DNA of 64,000 nt from Roseiarcus sp963779095. GTDB taxonomy: Bacteria; Pseudomonadota; Alphaproteobacteria; Rhizobiales; Beijerinckiaceae. Made by a program: the position numbers and the translations under genes. The notes below the pieces were generated by a model. It did no database searches. It was not told the DNA's origin and saw only the letters and a list, made by a program, of their open reading frames with translations. Location: positions 434,001 to 498,000 of the forward strand of contig CAVZWU010000012.1 of NCBI GenBank assembly GCA_963779095.1, given 5' to 3'. Positions 7,362 to 15,730 of this stretch are shown here, piece after piece (positions within the stretch are counted from its first letter, which is position 1; the number at the start of each line of letters is the position of its first letter).

Positions 7362-7982
7362 TCGCCCAGTCCGCCCGCAGCCCCGCACGTCCAGCGTACG
7401 GTCTATAGTGTGATGGATGCGGAAGTCGAGCTTTCAACATCGGGGAATGGGCGGGCCTCCTCCGCGAAGGCCGACACGATGGGCACGATGTGGAAAAGGA
7501 GACGACAGCCCTGGTTGAGATCGGGGAGGCGTTCCACGTACTGGCCGCGCGTGGTGCAAGGAAAGCAGACCGGTCTAGGACCGGGTCCAGAGGCGCACCC
7601 TTGGCAATATTGAGCCTGGGAAGCTGCGGCGCCGTCGCCGCGCGCCTCCACTGCGGAGGTCAGAGGCTCGAATCTCCTCCGCTCCACCAGGAAGTCGGCG
7701 CGAACCGCCCTGGGTTCCCTGCGCCCACAATCCCTCGACTATTTAGTGCGTTAGCGCGGAAGCTAATGGTCTGCGGGGTCTATTCTGCGGGACAACGGAC
7801 ATTGGCCGGCGAACGCGCAAGTGAGTCTCCGACGCCGAATTTTTGGGTTCCCGACTGCGCGGCTTCGACAGCATGCTGAGCAAGCCTCTTCTTGGCAGGG
7901 TGCTCGTCCCAACGAGATCGTGAAAGGTTCGGATTGCAATCAGGGGGCGACGGGCGCTCTTAGCCCAAGCGCCGACCATTGG
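7362..7982. other. Decayed region without a recognisable gene
   Basis: About 620 bp follow the DUF1932 remnant. Open frames exist on both strands but none has family motifs, a good ribosome site or a consistent protein. The only structured element is the tRNA-3'-end-like segment at 7651-7689. The region probably consists of fused fragments of older insertions within the island. Confidence 0.5.
7651..7689 (+). other. tRNA/tmRNA 3'-end-like segment
   Basis: CTGCGGAGGTCAGAGGCTCG followed by AATCTCCTCCGCTCCACCA resembles a T-arm plus acceptor strand ending in CCA. The T-stem pairing is imperfect (AGAGG against CTCCT), and no matching 5' half (GGAGCGG) is found upstream. It may be an att scar of another tRNA or tmRNA, or coincidence. 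Confidence 0.25.
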
Positions 7983-8237
7983 TCAGGCCACGTCGCGAAG
8001 CGCGTTGAGCGCGCGCGCTTCCGTTCTCATCGGGCCCATAGCGCAGGGTCGTTCGCCCTCGCCTTGGATGACCTCGCGGCGCCGGTGGGACGATGGCGGC
8101 GTCCAGGGGATGATTAGAAGGCGATTCTGATCGTCACTCGCCATCCCCTCGGTAAGCTCAATCTCGATCGCCGTTCGAGAGATGACGACGCGCTCGATGG
8201 CGGCGCGTAAGTTTGCATCGTGGTCGCTCGGGCGCAC
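7983..8237 (-). pseudogene. Serine recombinase (large resolvase type), C-terminal fragment
   Basis: The frame reads RLLIIPWTPPSSHRRREVIQ, GEGERPCAMGPMRTEARA and ALRDVA. This is the linker after the zinc-ribbon region in large recombinase-family proteins of Hyphomicrobiales, where R(L/I)(T/I)IPW(T/S)PP..RRRREI is typical. The catalytic resolvase domain is missing upstream, and the usual tail (HRWLDELL...) is missing downstream. The piece is therefore a dead remnant, probably from a phage or element that once occupied this tRNA-Lys locus. Confidence 0.55.
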
Positions 8238-8380
8238 CGCCGGAGAATCGGTTGACGCGCTGCGGCCGCTCGCCTTCGGCTGATGCAGTGCATGCCAACC
8301 CTGCCGATTGGAAGCGGACGAAGCCGCGCGCGCCGCCTCGGCGACTACTTAGAAATCGATTCGAGGGCGAGGAGGAACAT

Positions 8381-8730
8381 ATGGACGACGTGCGTCCACT
8401 GTGGCAGGTCGCGCTCGCCGACGCGAAACGCAGCGCCTTCGCCGCGCTCCCGCAGTCAGAACAAGACGCCGCGAAGGCGGAGCGGAAGGCGCGGCGCGCC
8501 CGGCGACCGCGCGCAAGGTCGCCGCGCGTGAGCTGGCGGAGAAGATCTTCGCCCTGCGCGACAACGGCGCGACCGCCGCAGAGATCGGCGAGGCGGTGGG
8601 CCGCTCCGCCTGGTCCGTGCGCACCTTCGCCCGACAGCGCGGCGTTGTGGCGACACGCAGCGCTACGAAGACCGTCGATCTGGTCCGCCGCTATCCTGCC
8701 ACCGCGCGCCGCTCCGCATTGCTGCGCTGA
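8381..8730 (+). pseudogene. Small helix-turn-helix protein with a frameshift
   Basis: ATG 8381 has a strong AGGAGG ribosome site and starts MDDVRPLWQVALADAKRSAF. Near 8500 the frame changes; the other frame continues KVAARELAEKIFALRDNGATAAEIGEAVGRSAWSVRTFARQRG, a homeodomain-like HTH (about 40 residues) of the kind found in element-borne regulators. The gene ends at TGA 8730 and overlaps the 3' end of the convergent Gfo/Idh gene by 40 bp. Its neighbour, the serine-recombinase remnant, suggests both belonged to one element. Confidence 0.5.
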
Positions 8731-9752
8731 AAGAGATCATAGAGCGCGATCACCCGCCGACCCGCTTGCGCAGTGAGCACCTGTTCCGGTTCCCTCCCTG
8801 CAAGGACGTCAAGGAAATGGCGCGTGGACAACGTGAAGCTCGCGCCCCAGTCGGTGTCGAGGTTATGGAAGGCGTGCACCTCGCCACTCCGATAGAGCGT
8901 AAGCGCTGGTTCGTCCAGCATGCGGTCGGAGCAGCGCGTGACGTGGATTATGCCTTCCTCGCCTTGGATTTCGAAGCGCTCGGCGTCGGCATAATAGTCC
9001 GTTCGCAAAGTCATCTTCAGCGCTAACGAAACATCCCACATGCCGTGCACAGGCGGGTCGGCGTGGCGCCAGGTCAGGGTCGCGGGCGCATCATAGACGC
9101 CGACGTTAGTCTCGGTGCGCTCGATACATGCGAACCCGTCGCGCACGTCTCCGAAGAGCCAAAGCGCGACCGCCATCATGTGGTGGCCGTGGTCGAACAC
9201 CATGGGGCCGCCGCGGCCATCGGCAGCAAGCTCATGGCGCCAGCGACTCGCCGTCTCCGGCACATGCCACGCCTGCGCGCGATCGGCCATCACCACCTTC
9301 ATTCGGAAATGCAGCGGCCTGCCAATCGCGCCCTCACGGACCAGCTCGCGCGCTCTAACCAGTGGCGGGTAGAAAACAAAGTTTTCAAACACCTTTAGAC
9401 GCCTGCCGTTCACGGCGGCAGCTTCGATCATGCGATCGCATTCGGGCAGCGTCATCGCCATTGGCTTTTGCACGCTGACATGTGAGCCGCCGGCGAGCGC
9501 CGCCACTGTCATGGCCTCGTGCAGCGGGTGCGGCGTCAGGATTTCGATCAGGTCCAGGTCGGAGCCTAAGAACTCCTGGAAGTCGTGGGTCGCCCGGGCG
9601 CCGGGGTGTTCGCTCGCCCGGCGCGCGAGAATAGCGGGGTCGGCGTCACATAGCGCGGAAACCTCCGCCTCCGCGTGGTCAATGTAGCCGCGCACATTGA
9701 GATCAAATACGCGGCCAAGGCCGACAAAGCCAACGCGTAGCTTGCGAGCCAT
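8691..9752 (-). CDS. Gfo/Idh/MocA-family NAD(P)-dependent oxidoreductase
   Basis: A 353-residue cytosolic dehydrogenase. The N-terminal Rossmann fold starts KLRVGFVGLGRVFDLN. The family EKP motif appears as VQKPMAMTL (about 95-103) with Gln replacing Glu, followed by the C-terminal sheet domain containing DHGHHMMAVALWLFGDV, where the family carries its HxxD/H substrate-binding residues. Substrates in this family are sugars, inositols or other polyols, and the specific one cannot be told. ATG 9752 has GGAG 10 nt upstream. It is the only complete metabolic gene between the two tRNA-Lys fragments, so it is a candidate cargo gene of the second island. Confidence 0.85.
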   Translation of the reverse strand: MARKLRVGFVGLGRVFDLNVRGYIDHAEAEVSALCDADPAILARRASEHPGARATHDFQEFLGSDLDLIEILTPHPLHEAMTVAALAGGSHVSVQKPMAMTLPECDRMIEAAAVNGRRLKVFENFVFYPPLVRARELVREGAIGRPLHFRMKVVMADRAQAWHVPETASRWRHELAADGRGGPMVFDHGHHMMAVALWLFGDVRDGFACIERTETNVGVYDAPATLTWRHADPPVHGMWDVSLALKMTLRTDYYADAERFEIQGEEGIIHVTRCSDRMLDEPALTLYRSGEVHAFHNLDTDWGASFTLSTRHFLDVLAGREPEQVLTAQAGRRVIALYDLFQRSNAERRAVAG

Positions 9753-9880
9753 ACAGGAGTTACTCCGCTGGTTTGTGGCGAGAGTTTGACGCGGATGGGG
9801 GCGGGCCTGTCAAGCGCCGCGGAGGGGAAGCCATTCGACTCCGCTCGAGCATGGCGGGTAAAACGCCGCCATATCTGATT

Positions 9881-9923
9881 CTTAATCAGCGGGTCTAAGG
9901 TTCGAACCCTTGTGCGCCCACCA
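9881..9923 (+). other. Attachment site: 3' fragment of tRNA-Lys(CUU), copy 2
   Basis: CTTAATCAGCGGGTCTAAGG, then TTCGAACCCTTGTGCGCCCACCA, matches copy 1 (4811-4856) apart from two substitutions, and the match extends into TCGA after CCA. There is no tRNA 5' half upstream (the preceding bases are an unrelated GGCGGGTAAAACGCCGCC palindrome). With copy 1 it brackets a 5-kb decayed island, as expected for tandem integrations at one tRNA gene. Confidence 0.85.
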
Positions 9924-9971
9924 TCGAAACTAATGACCTGGCCGAGATTTGGGATCGGAGCGATTTCCCTG

Positions 9972-9986
9972 GGGTATGCGGCGGGT
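9972..9986. other. GGGTATGC..GGGT motif beside att copy 2
   Basis: Same layout as the motif at 4915: it sits about 50 bp downstream of the tRNA-Lys 3' end. If it is an arm-type site, a further element whose integrase is now gone once occupied the right side of this att. Confidence 0.3.
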
Positions 9987-10121
9987 TAGAGAAGAAGGAG
10001 CCCGCGCGGTTCGCTCCGGTGCGCGCGCCGGGTCAGCACTCTCTAAGCAGCCTTCTCCGTCTGCCGCATTCACCGCCAGAGCGACGCGCGTTCAGATCGA
10101 ATCGCAGTCGGCCGTATTGTC

Positions 10122-10152
10122 ATTCCCGGCTGCGCGGCAGCCGATCGGGAAT
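10122..10152. repeat. REP-like palindrome upstream of IS110 element
   Basis: The hairpin has outer stem ATTCCCG/CGGGAAT and inner stem GGCTGC/GCAGCC around GCG. Extragenic palindromes like this are frequent insertion targets of IS110-family elements, and an IS110 gene begins 190 bp downstream. Confidence 0.5.
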
Positions 10153-10344
10153 CCTATACCTGCGCGGCGGCTTGGATAAGATCGAGTTGTTGCATCCGGC
10201 GATCGTGGGAATCCGGGGCCTCGTTTCGTGCTCTATCGGATCGAGGGGCTCGCACTCTGGCTGGGTCCTGGATGCGGGTGTTTGTTCCGAACAGTCGCAG
10301 GGGCCGCCTTAAGGCGCGCCCGCGTATAGGACAGGATCAATCTC

Positions 10345-11292
10345 ATGCTGGAGAGTTCCGTTTCAGCCGGCGTTGACGTCGGCTCGACTTGGCTTGACCT
10401 CGGGTTTCATCCCTTCGGCAAGCCGATCCGTGTGCGCAACAACGAGGCGGGTATTGCAACAATTGTCGCCGCCCTGGGCCAGCGTGGCGTGGGCCGGGTG
10501 GCGCTGGAGGCGATCGGGGGCTATGCGCGGAGGCTGACGGCGGCGCTGATCGAAGCGGACGTCACGGTCTTTATGGTCAATCCGCGGCGGATCAAGGCGT
10601 TTCGCGACGCCGAGGGCCTCATCGCCAAGACGGACAAGCTGGACGCAAGCCTGATTGCGCGCTTTGCTCACGTCATGGCCGATGAGCTGCGACCTCTCAG
10701 GGACGCCGGACAGGCGGGTCTCAAGGCGCTGTCGGCAAGGCGGCGGCAGCTGACTGAATCCATCGCGATCGAGAAGACACGCCTCAAGCAGGCCTTCGAT
10801 CCGCTGATTCTCAACTCCTGCCGGGAGATGATCGCGCTGCTCGAAGACAGACGCCGGGCGATCGAAGCCGAACTCGACTGCCGCATTGAGGCCGAGGACA
10901 GAATGGCGCGCCGGCGCGCCATTCTGTCCTCTATGCCCGGCATTGCTGCGCGCATCTCCACCCTGGTCGTCATCGAAATGCCGGAGCTGGGCGAAATCGG
11001 ACGAAAGGAAGCCGCGAGCCTCGCAGGCCTCGCGCCCCATCCGTCGCAATCCGGACTTTCGCTCGGGCGCAACGCCATCTCCGGGGGTCGCCCCTGCTTG
11101 CGCGCCGCCTTCTACATGGCCGCCCTCGTCGCGGTGCGAAGCCATCCCAGGTTCAAGCAGATCTATCTCGACCTGCGCGCAGCAGGAAAACCCGCAAAGG
11201 TCGCCCTCGTCGCCGTCGCCCGCCGAATGGTCGGCATCGCAAACGCCCTCATTCGCGACGACATCACTTTCGATCAAGCAAGCTTCGCTTGA
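10345..11292 (+). CDS. IS110-family transposase (DEDD type)
   Basis: The 315-residue recombinase has an N-terminal RuvC-like DEDD domain with Asp11 (GVDVGSTWLD), Glu55 (LEAIGGY), Asp97 and Asp100 (KTDKLDAS), and a C-terminal Transposase_20 domain (SSMPGIAARISTLV, SLAGLAPHPSQSG) carrying the catalytic serine region. All DEDD residues are present and the frame is open, so it could be active. IS110-type elements lack classical inverted repeats; in this family a non-coding RNA at the left end can specify donor and target. The non-coding 9987-10344 stretch upstream could contain such an RNA and otherwise holds only the REP-like palindrome. Confidence 0.9.
   Translation: MLESSVSAGVDVGSTWLDLGFHPFGKPIRVRNNEAGIATIVAALGQRGVGRVALEAIGGYARRLTAALIEADVTVFMVNPRRIKAFRDAEGLIAKTDKLDASLIARFAHVMADELRPLRDAGQAGLKALSARRRQLTESIAIEKTRLKQAFDPLILNSCREMIALLEDRRRAIEAELDCRIEAEDRMARRRAILSSMPGIAARISTLVVIEMPELGEIGRKEAASLAGLAPHPSQSGLSLGRNAISGGRPCLRAAFYMAALVAVRSHPRFKQIYLDLRAAGKPAKVALVAVARRMVGIANALIRDDITFDQASFA
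10894..10931. repeat. Perfect 38-bp palindrome inside the IS110 transposase gene
   Basis: The left arm GAGGACAGAATGGCGCGCC (10894-10912) is the exact reverse complement of the right arm 10913-10931. Both strands encode the same peptide, EDRMARRRAILS, in their respective frames. It lies between the coiled linker and the Transposase_20 domain. Confidence 0.9.
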
Positions 11293-11335
11293 CCCGCGCA
11301 ATACAGTCGCCTGAGTTTGCTCAAGGCCTTGATGG

Positions 11336-11355
11336 ATGCCCGCTTGCGCGGGCAT
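11336..11355. repeat. REP-like palindrome ATGCCCGC-TTGC-GCGGGCAT
   Basis: An 8-bp stem with a 4-nt loop, 43 bp after the IS110 transposase stop. The same unit in inverse orientation, with one base change, occurs at 41664-41683, so it is a dispersed family. It may also act as a weak terminator, but no T-run follows. Confidence 0.6.
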
Positions 11356-11528
11356 GACACCGCTTGGCTATGCTCACCGCGCCAAGAAAAAGCGAACCAT
11401 ACCGCGCACGGGTCAGGCCCACGGCTAGCATGTCGCCGCCACGCGATTTGCGCCAAAATCAGGCGTGGTCGACGCGTTCGACCAGCCATTGTTCCGCAGC
11501 CGGCTGTCCGCGCCAGAACGGCGGCGGC

Positions 11529-14018
11529 TCACACATCCAGGTTCGCCACGCTCAGCGCATTGTCCTGGATGAACTCGCGGCGCGGCTCGACAATGTCGCC
11601 CATCAGCTTGACGAAGATGTCGTCGGCCTCGTCGACCTCGCGGATCTTGACCTGCAGAAGCGTGCGGGCCTCGCGATCGAGGGTGGTCTCCCAGAGCTGG
11701 TCCTTGTTCATCTCGCCAAGGCCTTTGTAGCGCTGGAAGGTCACGCCCTTGCGGCCGGCGGCGTTGATCGCCTCGAGAAGCCCCGAGGGGCCGGAGACGG
11801 TCGTCGTGTCGCCGCGGCGCGCAAATGTCGCGGGCTCGGCGAAGGCTTCGCTGAGCGGGCGCGCATGCTCGTCGAGATGGCGCGCGTCGGCTGAAGCGAG
11901 CAGGCCCGCGTCGAGGATCGCGGCCTGCCGGACGCCGCGAACCTCGCGCGTCAGCGCGTAGCCGCCGGCTTCCACCCGGGCGCTCCAGCCGCGCTCGGTC
12001 TCCTCGGCGATGGCGTTCATCCGTTCCGCGATGAGTCGCGCGCGCGGCTCGGCCTGCGGATCGACGGGATCGGCGAGAGGCTTCAGCGCGCCGGCCAGCG
12101 CGGCCTGCTCGACCAGGCTCCGGTTGTAGCGCGAGTGCAAACCGTCGAGCAGCCGGCGCATGGTGCGCGCCTCCTCGATCAGCGCCCGCAGGTCGGCCCC
12201 GGCGCGCGCTTCGCCGCTCGCGAGGGTCAGTGTCGCGCCCTCGAGCCCCGTCTCCACCAGATAATCCTCGAGCGCCCGCTCGTCCTTGAGATACTGCTCC
12301 GACTGGCCGCGCTTGACCCTGAACAGAGGCGGTTGCGCAATGAACAGATGCCCCGCCTCGATGATCGCGCGCATCTGCCGGAAGAAGAAGGTGAGCAAAA
12401 GGGTGCGGATATGCGAGCCGTCGACATCCGCGTCGGTCATGATGATGATCTTGTGGTAGCGCAGCTTCTCGATGTTGAAGTCGTCGCGCCCGATGCCGGC
12501 GCCAAGCGCGGTGATGAGCGTGCCGATCTGCTCCGAGGACAGCATCTTGTCGAAGCGCGCCCGCTCGACATTGAGGATCTTGCCGCGCAGCGGCAGCACG
12601 GCCTGGAACTCGCGGTTGCGCCCCTGCTTGGCGGTGCCGCCGGCCGAATCGCCCTCGACCAGGAAGATCTCCGACTTGGCCGGATCGCGCTCCTGACAGT
12701 CGGCGAGCTTGCCGGGCAGGCTCGCGATGTCGAGCGCGCCCTTGCGGCGGGTGAGCTCGCGCGCCTTGCGCGCCGCCTCGCGCGCCTGCGCCGCCTCCAC
12801 CACCTTGCCGACGATCACCCGCGCCTCCTGCGGGTGCTCCTCGAACCATTGCGAGAGCAGGTCGTTGACCAGCCCCTCGACCACCGGGCGCACCTCCGAA
12901 GAGACCAGCTTGTCCTTGGTCTGGGACGAGAATTTCGGATCCGGGCATTTGATGCTGAGCACGCAGGTCAAGCCCTCGCGCGTGTCGTCGCCGGAGAGAT
13001 CGACTCTCTCCTTCTTCAAGAGCCCCGAGCTCTCGGCATAGCCGACGACCTGGCGGGTCAGCGCGCTGCGGAAGCCGATGAGATGCGTGCCGCCGTCGCG
13101 CTGGGGGATGTTGTTGGTGAAGGGCAGCACGTTCTCGTGGTAGCTGTCGTTCCACCACAGCGCGACCTCGACGCCGATGCTGTCGCGCTCGCCCCTGATG
13201 AGGATCGGCTTCTCGATCAGCGCGGTCTTGGCCCGGTCGAGATAGCGCACGAACGCCTCGAGCCCGCCTTCGTAGTGCAGTTCCTCTCGCCTCGGCTCGG
13301 CGTGGCGCAGGTCGGTCAATACGATCCGGACGCCCGAATTGAGGAAGGCGAGCTCGCGCAGGCGATGCTCGATGGTCGCATAGTCGAAGTCGACCATCGT
13401 GAAGGTTGCGGGCGAGGGCGTGAACGTGACTTCGGTGCCGCGCTTCGGGCGCCCGTCGACGACCGGCGCGGGCCCGGTGACCTTGAGGGGCGCGACCGCG
13501 TCGCCGCCGGCGAATTCGATCAGGTGCTCGAGTCCGTCGCGCCAGATGCGCAGCACGAGCCGGGTCGAGAGGGCGTTGACCACCGAAACGCCGACGCCAT
13601 GCAATCCGCCCGAGACCTTGTAGGAGTTCTGGTCGAATTTGCCGCCCGCATGCAGCTGGGTCATGATGACTTCGGCGGCCGAGACGCCTTCTTCATCATG
13701 GATGCCGGTCGGAATGCCGCGCCCGTCGTCGGTGACGGTGCACGAGCCGTCGGCGTTGAGGGTGACGGTCACGAGCTTCGCATGTCCCGCCAACGTCTCG
13801 TCGATGGCGTTGTCGACCACCTCGTAGATCATGTGGTGGAGGCCGGAGCCGTCGTCGGTGTCGCCGATATACATGCCCGGCCGCTTGCGCACCGCGTCCA
13901 GGCCACGCAGGACCTTGATCGAATCCGCGCCATAGCTTTCGCTGGCGGCCTCGCCGGCGCCGGCCAGGTCCTTGCCTTGCTCGTCCAAATCCAAAGCCTT
14001 TTTTTGCGATTGGCTCAC
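11529..14018 (-). CDS. gyrB: DNA gyrase subunit B
   Basis: GyrB is the ATPase subunit of the A2B2 gyrase that introduces negative supercoils. The 829-residue protein has the GHKL ATPase signature (EVVDNAIDE, DDGRGIP, GGLHGVGVSVVNALS), the QTKDKL loop at the end of the transducer, the TOPRIM motifs EGDSAGG and DADVDGSHI, and the tail motif QRYKGLGEMN followed by the typical ending SVANLDV. ATG 14018 fits the family; the first 30 residues (SQSQKKALDLDEQ...) are a variable extension. The gene is intact and on the chromosomal side of the island boundary. About 140 bp separate it from the upstream same-strand aldolase gene. Confidence 0.98.
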   Translation of the reverse strand: MSQSQKKALDLDEQGKDLAGAGEAASESYGADSIKVLRGLDAVRKRPGMYIGDTDDGSGLHHMIYEVVDNAIDETLAGHAKLVTVTLNADGSCTVTDDGRGIPTGIHDEEGVSAAEVIMTQLHAGGKFDQNSYKVSGGLHGVGVSVVNALSTRLVLRIWRDGLEHLIEFAGGDAVAPLKVTGPAPVVDGRPKRGTEVTFTPSPATFTMVDFDYATIEHRLRELAFLNSGVRIVLTDLRHAEPRREELHYEGGLEAFVRYLDRAKTALIEKPILIRGERDSIGVEVALWWNDSYHENVLPFTNNIPQRDGGTHLIGFRSALTRQVVGYAESSGLLKKERVDLSGDDTREGLTCVLSIKCPDPKFSSQTKDKLVSSEVRPVVEGLVNDLLSQWFEEHPQEARVIVGKVVEAAQAREAARKARELTRRKGALDIASLPGKLADCQERDPAKSEIFLVEGDSAGGTAKQGRNREFQAVLPLRGKILNVERARFDKMLSSEQIGTLITALGAGIGRDDFNIEKLRYHKIIIMTDADVDGSHIRTLLLTFFFRQMRAIIEAGHLFIAQPPLFRVKRGQSEQYLKDERALEDYLVETGLEGATLTLASGEARAGADLRALIEEARTMRRLLDGLHSRYNRSLVEQAALAGALKPLADPVDPQAEPRARLIAERMNAIAEETERGWSARVEAGGYALTREVRGVRQAAILDAGLLASADARHLDEHARPLSEAFAEPATFARRGDTTTVSGPSGLLEAINAAGRKGVTFQRYKGLGEMNKDQLWETTLDREARTLLQVKIREVDEADDIFVKLMGDIVEPRREFIQDNALSVANLDV

Positions 14019-14156
14019 GCGCCCCCCAGAGCGACTCGCATCTTTGTGACCCTAGCCTGTCGCGCCCGCAAATGCACGTTTCGCGGGCACGCGCGCCCAT
14101 GCGATATATTGGGGTTCGCAGCGAATTTTCCAGTCGCGGACGGCGCTTCCCGGGGT

Positions 14157-14936
14157 CTATCCGGACCGGGCGGCCGCGAGTTCGCTCCGCGCCGCCGCGC
14201 GCAGCAGCGTCTGGTCGCTCGAGATGGTGCATAGCCGATAGCCGAGCGCCTGCATCTTTCGAACATCGGCGCCGTCGAAGCAGAACATGGCCGCGTATTT
14301 TCCATGCGCCCTGGCGCGCTCGGCGACCCGCCGCGCTTCGCTCAAGACGGCCTCCCCGCGCGGCTCGACGCCACGTCCGTCGCTGAGCGCGATGGAAAGG
14401 TCGGACGGGCCGACGAACACACCGTCAAGGCCTTCGACGCGGAGAATGTCGTCGAGCGCGTCCAGGGCGGCGCGGGTCTCGATCATCGCGATCGCCTGGG
14501 TCATCGCATTCGCGGCCTTCAAATAGGCGGGGGCCTCGAGGCCGCTGAGCGAGAGCGCCGTGCGCGGCCCCCAGGAACGCTGGCCGAGCGGCGGGAATTT
14601 CACGAACTCGACCAGCCGCCGCGCATCGTCGCCGCTGTTGATCATCGGCGCCAGGATTCCCGCCGCGCCGGCGTCCAGGAGCCGGCTCGCCAGCGCAAAT
14701 TCGCCGATCGGCGCCCGCGCGATGACCGGCTTGCCGGCGAGGGCGACGCTCAGGATCGCGCGCTGGGCGCCGGCGAAATCGATCGCTCCGTGCTGCATGT
14801 CGAGCACGACCGCGTCGAAGGCCTCGCGGGCGAGCAATTCGGCGACCGCCGGCTCGTTCACGGTGATCCAGGCGCACAAAACCTGGCCGTCTCCCGCAAG
14901 CTGGCTGGCCAGCTTTCCCAATACGGATTCGTTCAT
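14157..14936 (-). CDS. HpcH/HpaI-family aldolase
   Basis: A class II (metal-dependent) pyruvate aldolase of about 259 residues, cleaving 2-keto-3-deoxy acids such as 2-keto-3-deoxyglucarate or 4-hydroxy-2-oxoheptanedioate to pyruvate plus an aldehyde. Family motifs present: VVLDMQHGAID (catalytic His), AGAAGILAPMIN, the metal-binding Glu in AIAMIETRAAL and Asp in VFVGPSDLSIAL. ATG 14936 (MNESVLGKL) has GAGAGA just upstream and starts where the family does; the longer open frame to 15053 adds a low-complexity Arg/Ser tail and is unlikely. It is alone between gyrB and a divergent Spy-type gene. The exact substrate is not determinable. Confidence 0.87.
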   Translation of the reverse strand: MNESVLGKLASQLAGDGQVLCAWITVNEPAVAELLAREAFDAVVLDMQHGAIDFAGAQRAILSVALAGKPVIARAPIGEFALASRLLDAGAAGILAPMINSGDDARRLVEFVKFPPLGQRSWGPRTALSLSGLEAPAYLKAANAMTQAIAMIETRAALDALDDILRVEGLDGVFVGPSDLSIALSDGRGVEPRGEAVLSEARRVAERARAHGKYAAMFCFDGADVRKMQALGYRLCTISSDQTLLRAAARSELAAARSG

Positions 14937-15126
14937 TGTCTCTCTCATGGGAGCGCTCGCGGGCGCCGACGAAGCGCGTAAGGAAGAGCCCCGCGCGCGT
15001 TTACCTTGCGCTAACCACAAAATCCATGGGCGGTCGCGGAAAAGCCTCATCACGGGGAGTTAATTTGAAATTCATCGCGCGCGGGAGCAGGTTCCCGGCG
15101 CTCAGTCGTTGGACAGGGGTTTCGTC

Positions 15127-15660
15127 ATGAAACGCACACTCCTAGTGGCGCTGGCGGCGCTTACGATCTCCGCCTCCGCCTTTTCGTTGACCGCGGCGGC
15201 GGCCGAGAGCGATCAGCAGCCTTCACGCGCCGAGCGGATGCATCAGATGGCGGAAGATCGCCAGACCATGCTCGACGCCAAGCTCGCCGGCATGAAGGCT
15301 GGCCTGCAACTCACGCCCGATCAGGAGAAGCTGTGGGCCCCGTTTAAATCGGCGGTCAAGGACGCCGCCAAGGCGCGGATGGACGCCATGGGTCAGATGA
15401 TGCAGGCGCATGAGCAGGGCGAGCGCATGTCGCCCGTCGACCATCTCGAGGCCATGGCCGACCACATGTCGCGAGCCGCGGAGGAGATCAAGAAAATCGC
15501 CGACGCGGCCAAGCCGCTCTACGGGAGCCTCGACAATTCGCAGAAGCATAAGTTCGGCATGCTCGGACGCATGCTGATGCCGGAGCGCGCCGAGATGATG
15601 ATGCATCACATGGGCGGCCACATGGGCGATCACATGGGCGAGGGCGGCGGCGACGAGTAG
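15127..15660 (+). CDS. Spy/CpxP-family (LTXXQ) periplasmic protein
   Basis: The 177-residue protein has a Sec signal peptide (MKRTLLVALAALTISASAF...AAAA, cleavage near residue 28). The LTPDQEKLWAPFK segment (about 65-77) is the LTXXQ motif of Spy/CpxP chaperones, small alpha-helical dimers that protect unfolded proteins in the periplasm. The C-terminus is rich in Met and His (MMMHHMGGHMGDHMG), which could bind Cu, Ni or Ag; that is inference. ATG 15127 with AGGGG upstream is preferred over an ATG six codons earlier, which would extend the n-region. A strong terminator follows. No two-component partner is adjacent. Confidence 0.8.
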   Translation: MKRTLLVALAALTISASAFSLTAAAAESDQQPSRAERMHQMAEDRQTMLDAKLAGMKAGLQLTPDQEKLWAPFKSAVKDAAKARMDAMGQMMQAHEQGERMSPVDHLEAMADHMSRAAEEIKKIADAAKPLYGSLDNSQKHKFGMLGRMLMPERAEMMMHHMGGHMGDHMGEGGGDE

Positions 15661-15690
15661 TGCCGGGGCGCCCATCAGCCTCGGCGGAAG

Positions 15691-15730
15691 AGAAGACGCG
15701 GCCACCCCTCGGCCGCGTCTTCCATTTTTT
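15691..15730 (+). terminator. Rho-independent terminator of the Spy-type gene
   Basis: Stem GAAGACGCGGCC / GGCCGCGTCTTC with a 7-nt loop (ACCCCTC), followed by CATTTTTT. It lies 31 bp after the stop codon. Confidence 0.9.

Noticed and set aside
12135..14234. A 699-codon open frame antisense to gyrB
   Set aside because: It lies entirely opposite a clearly conserved gyrase gene. High GC content lengthens antisense frames, and the translation has no family motif.
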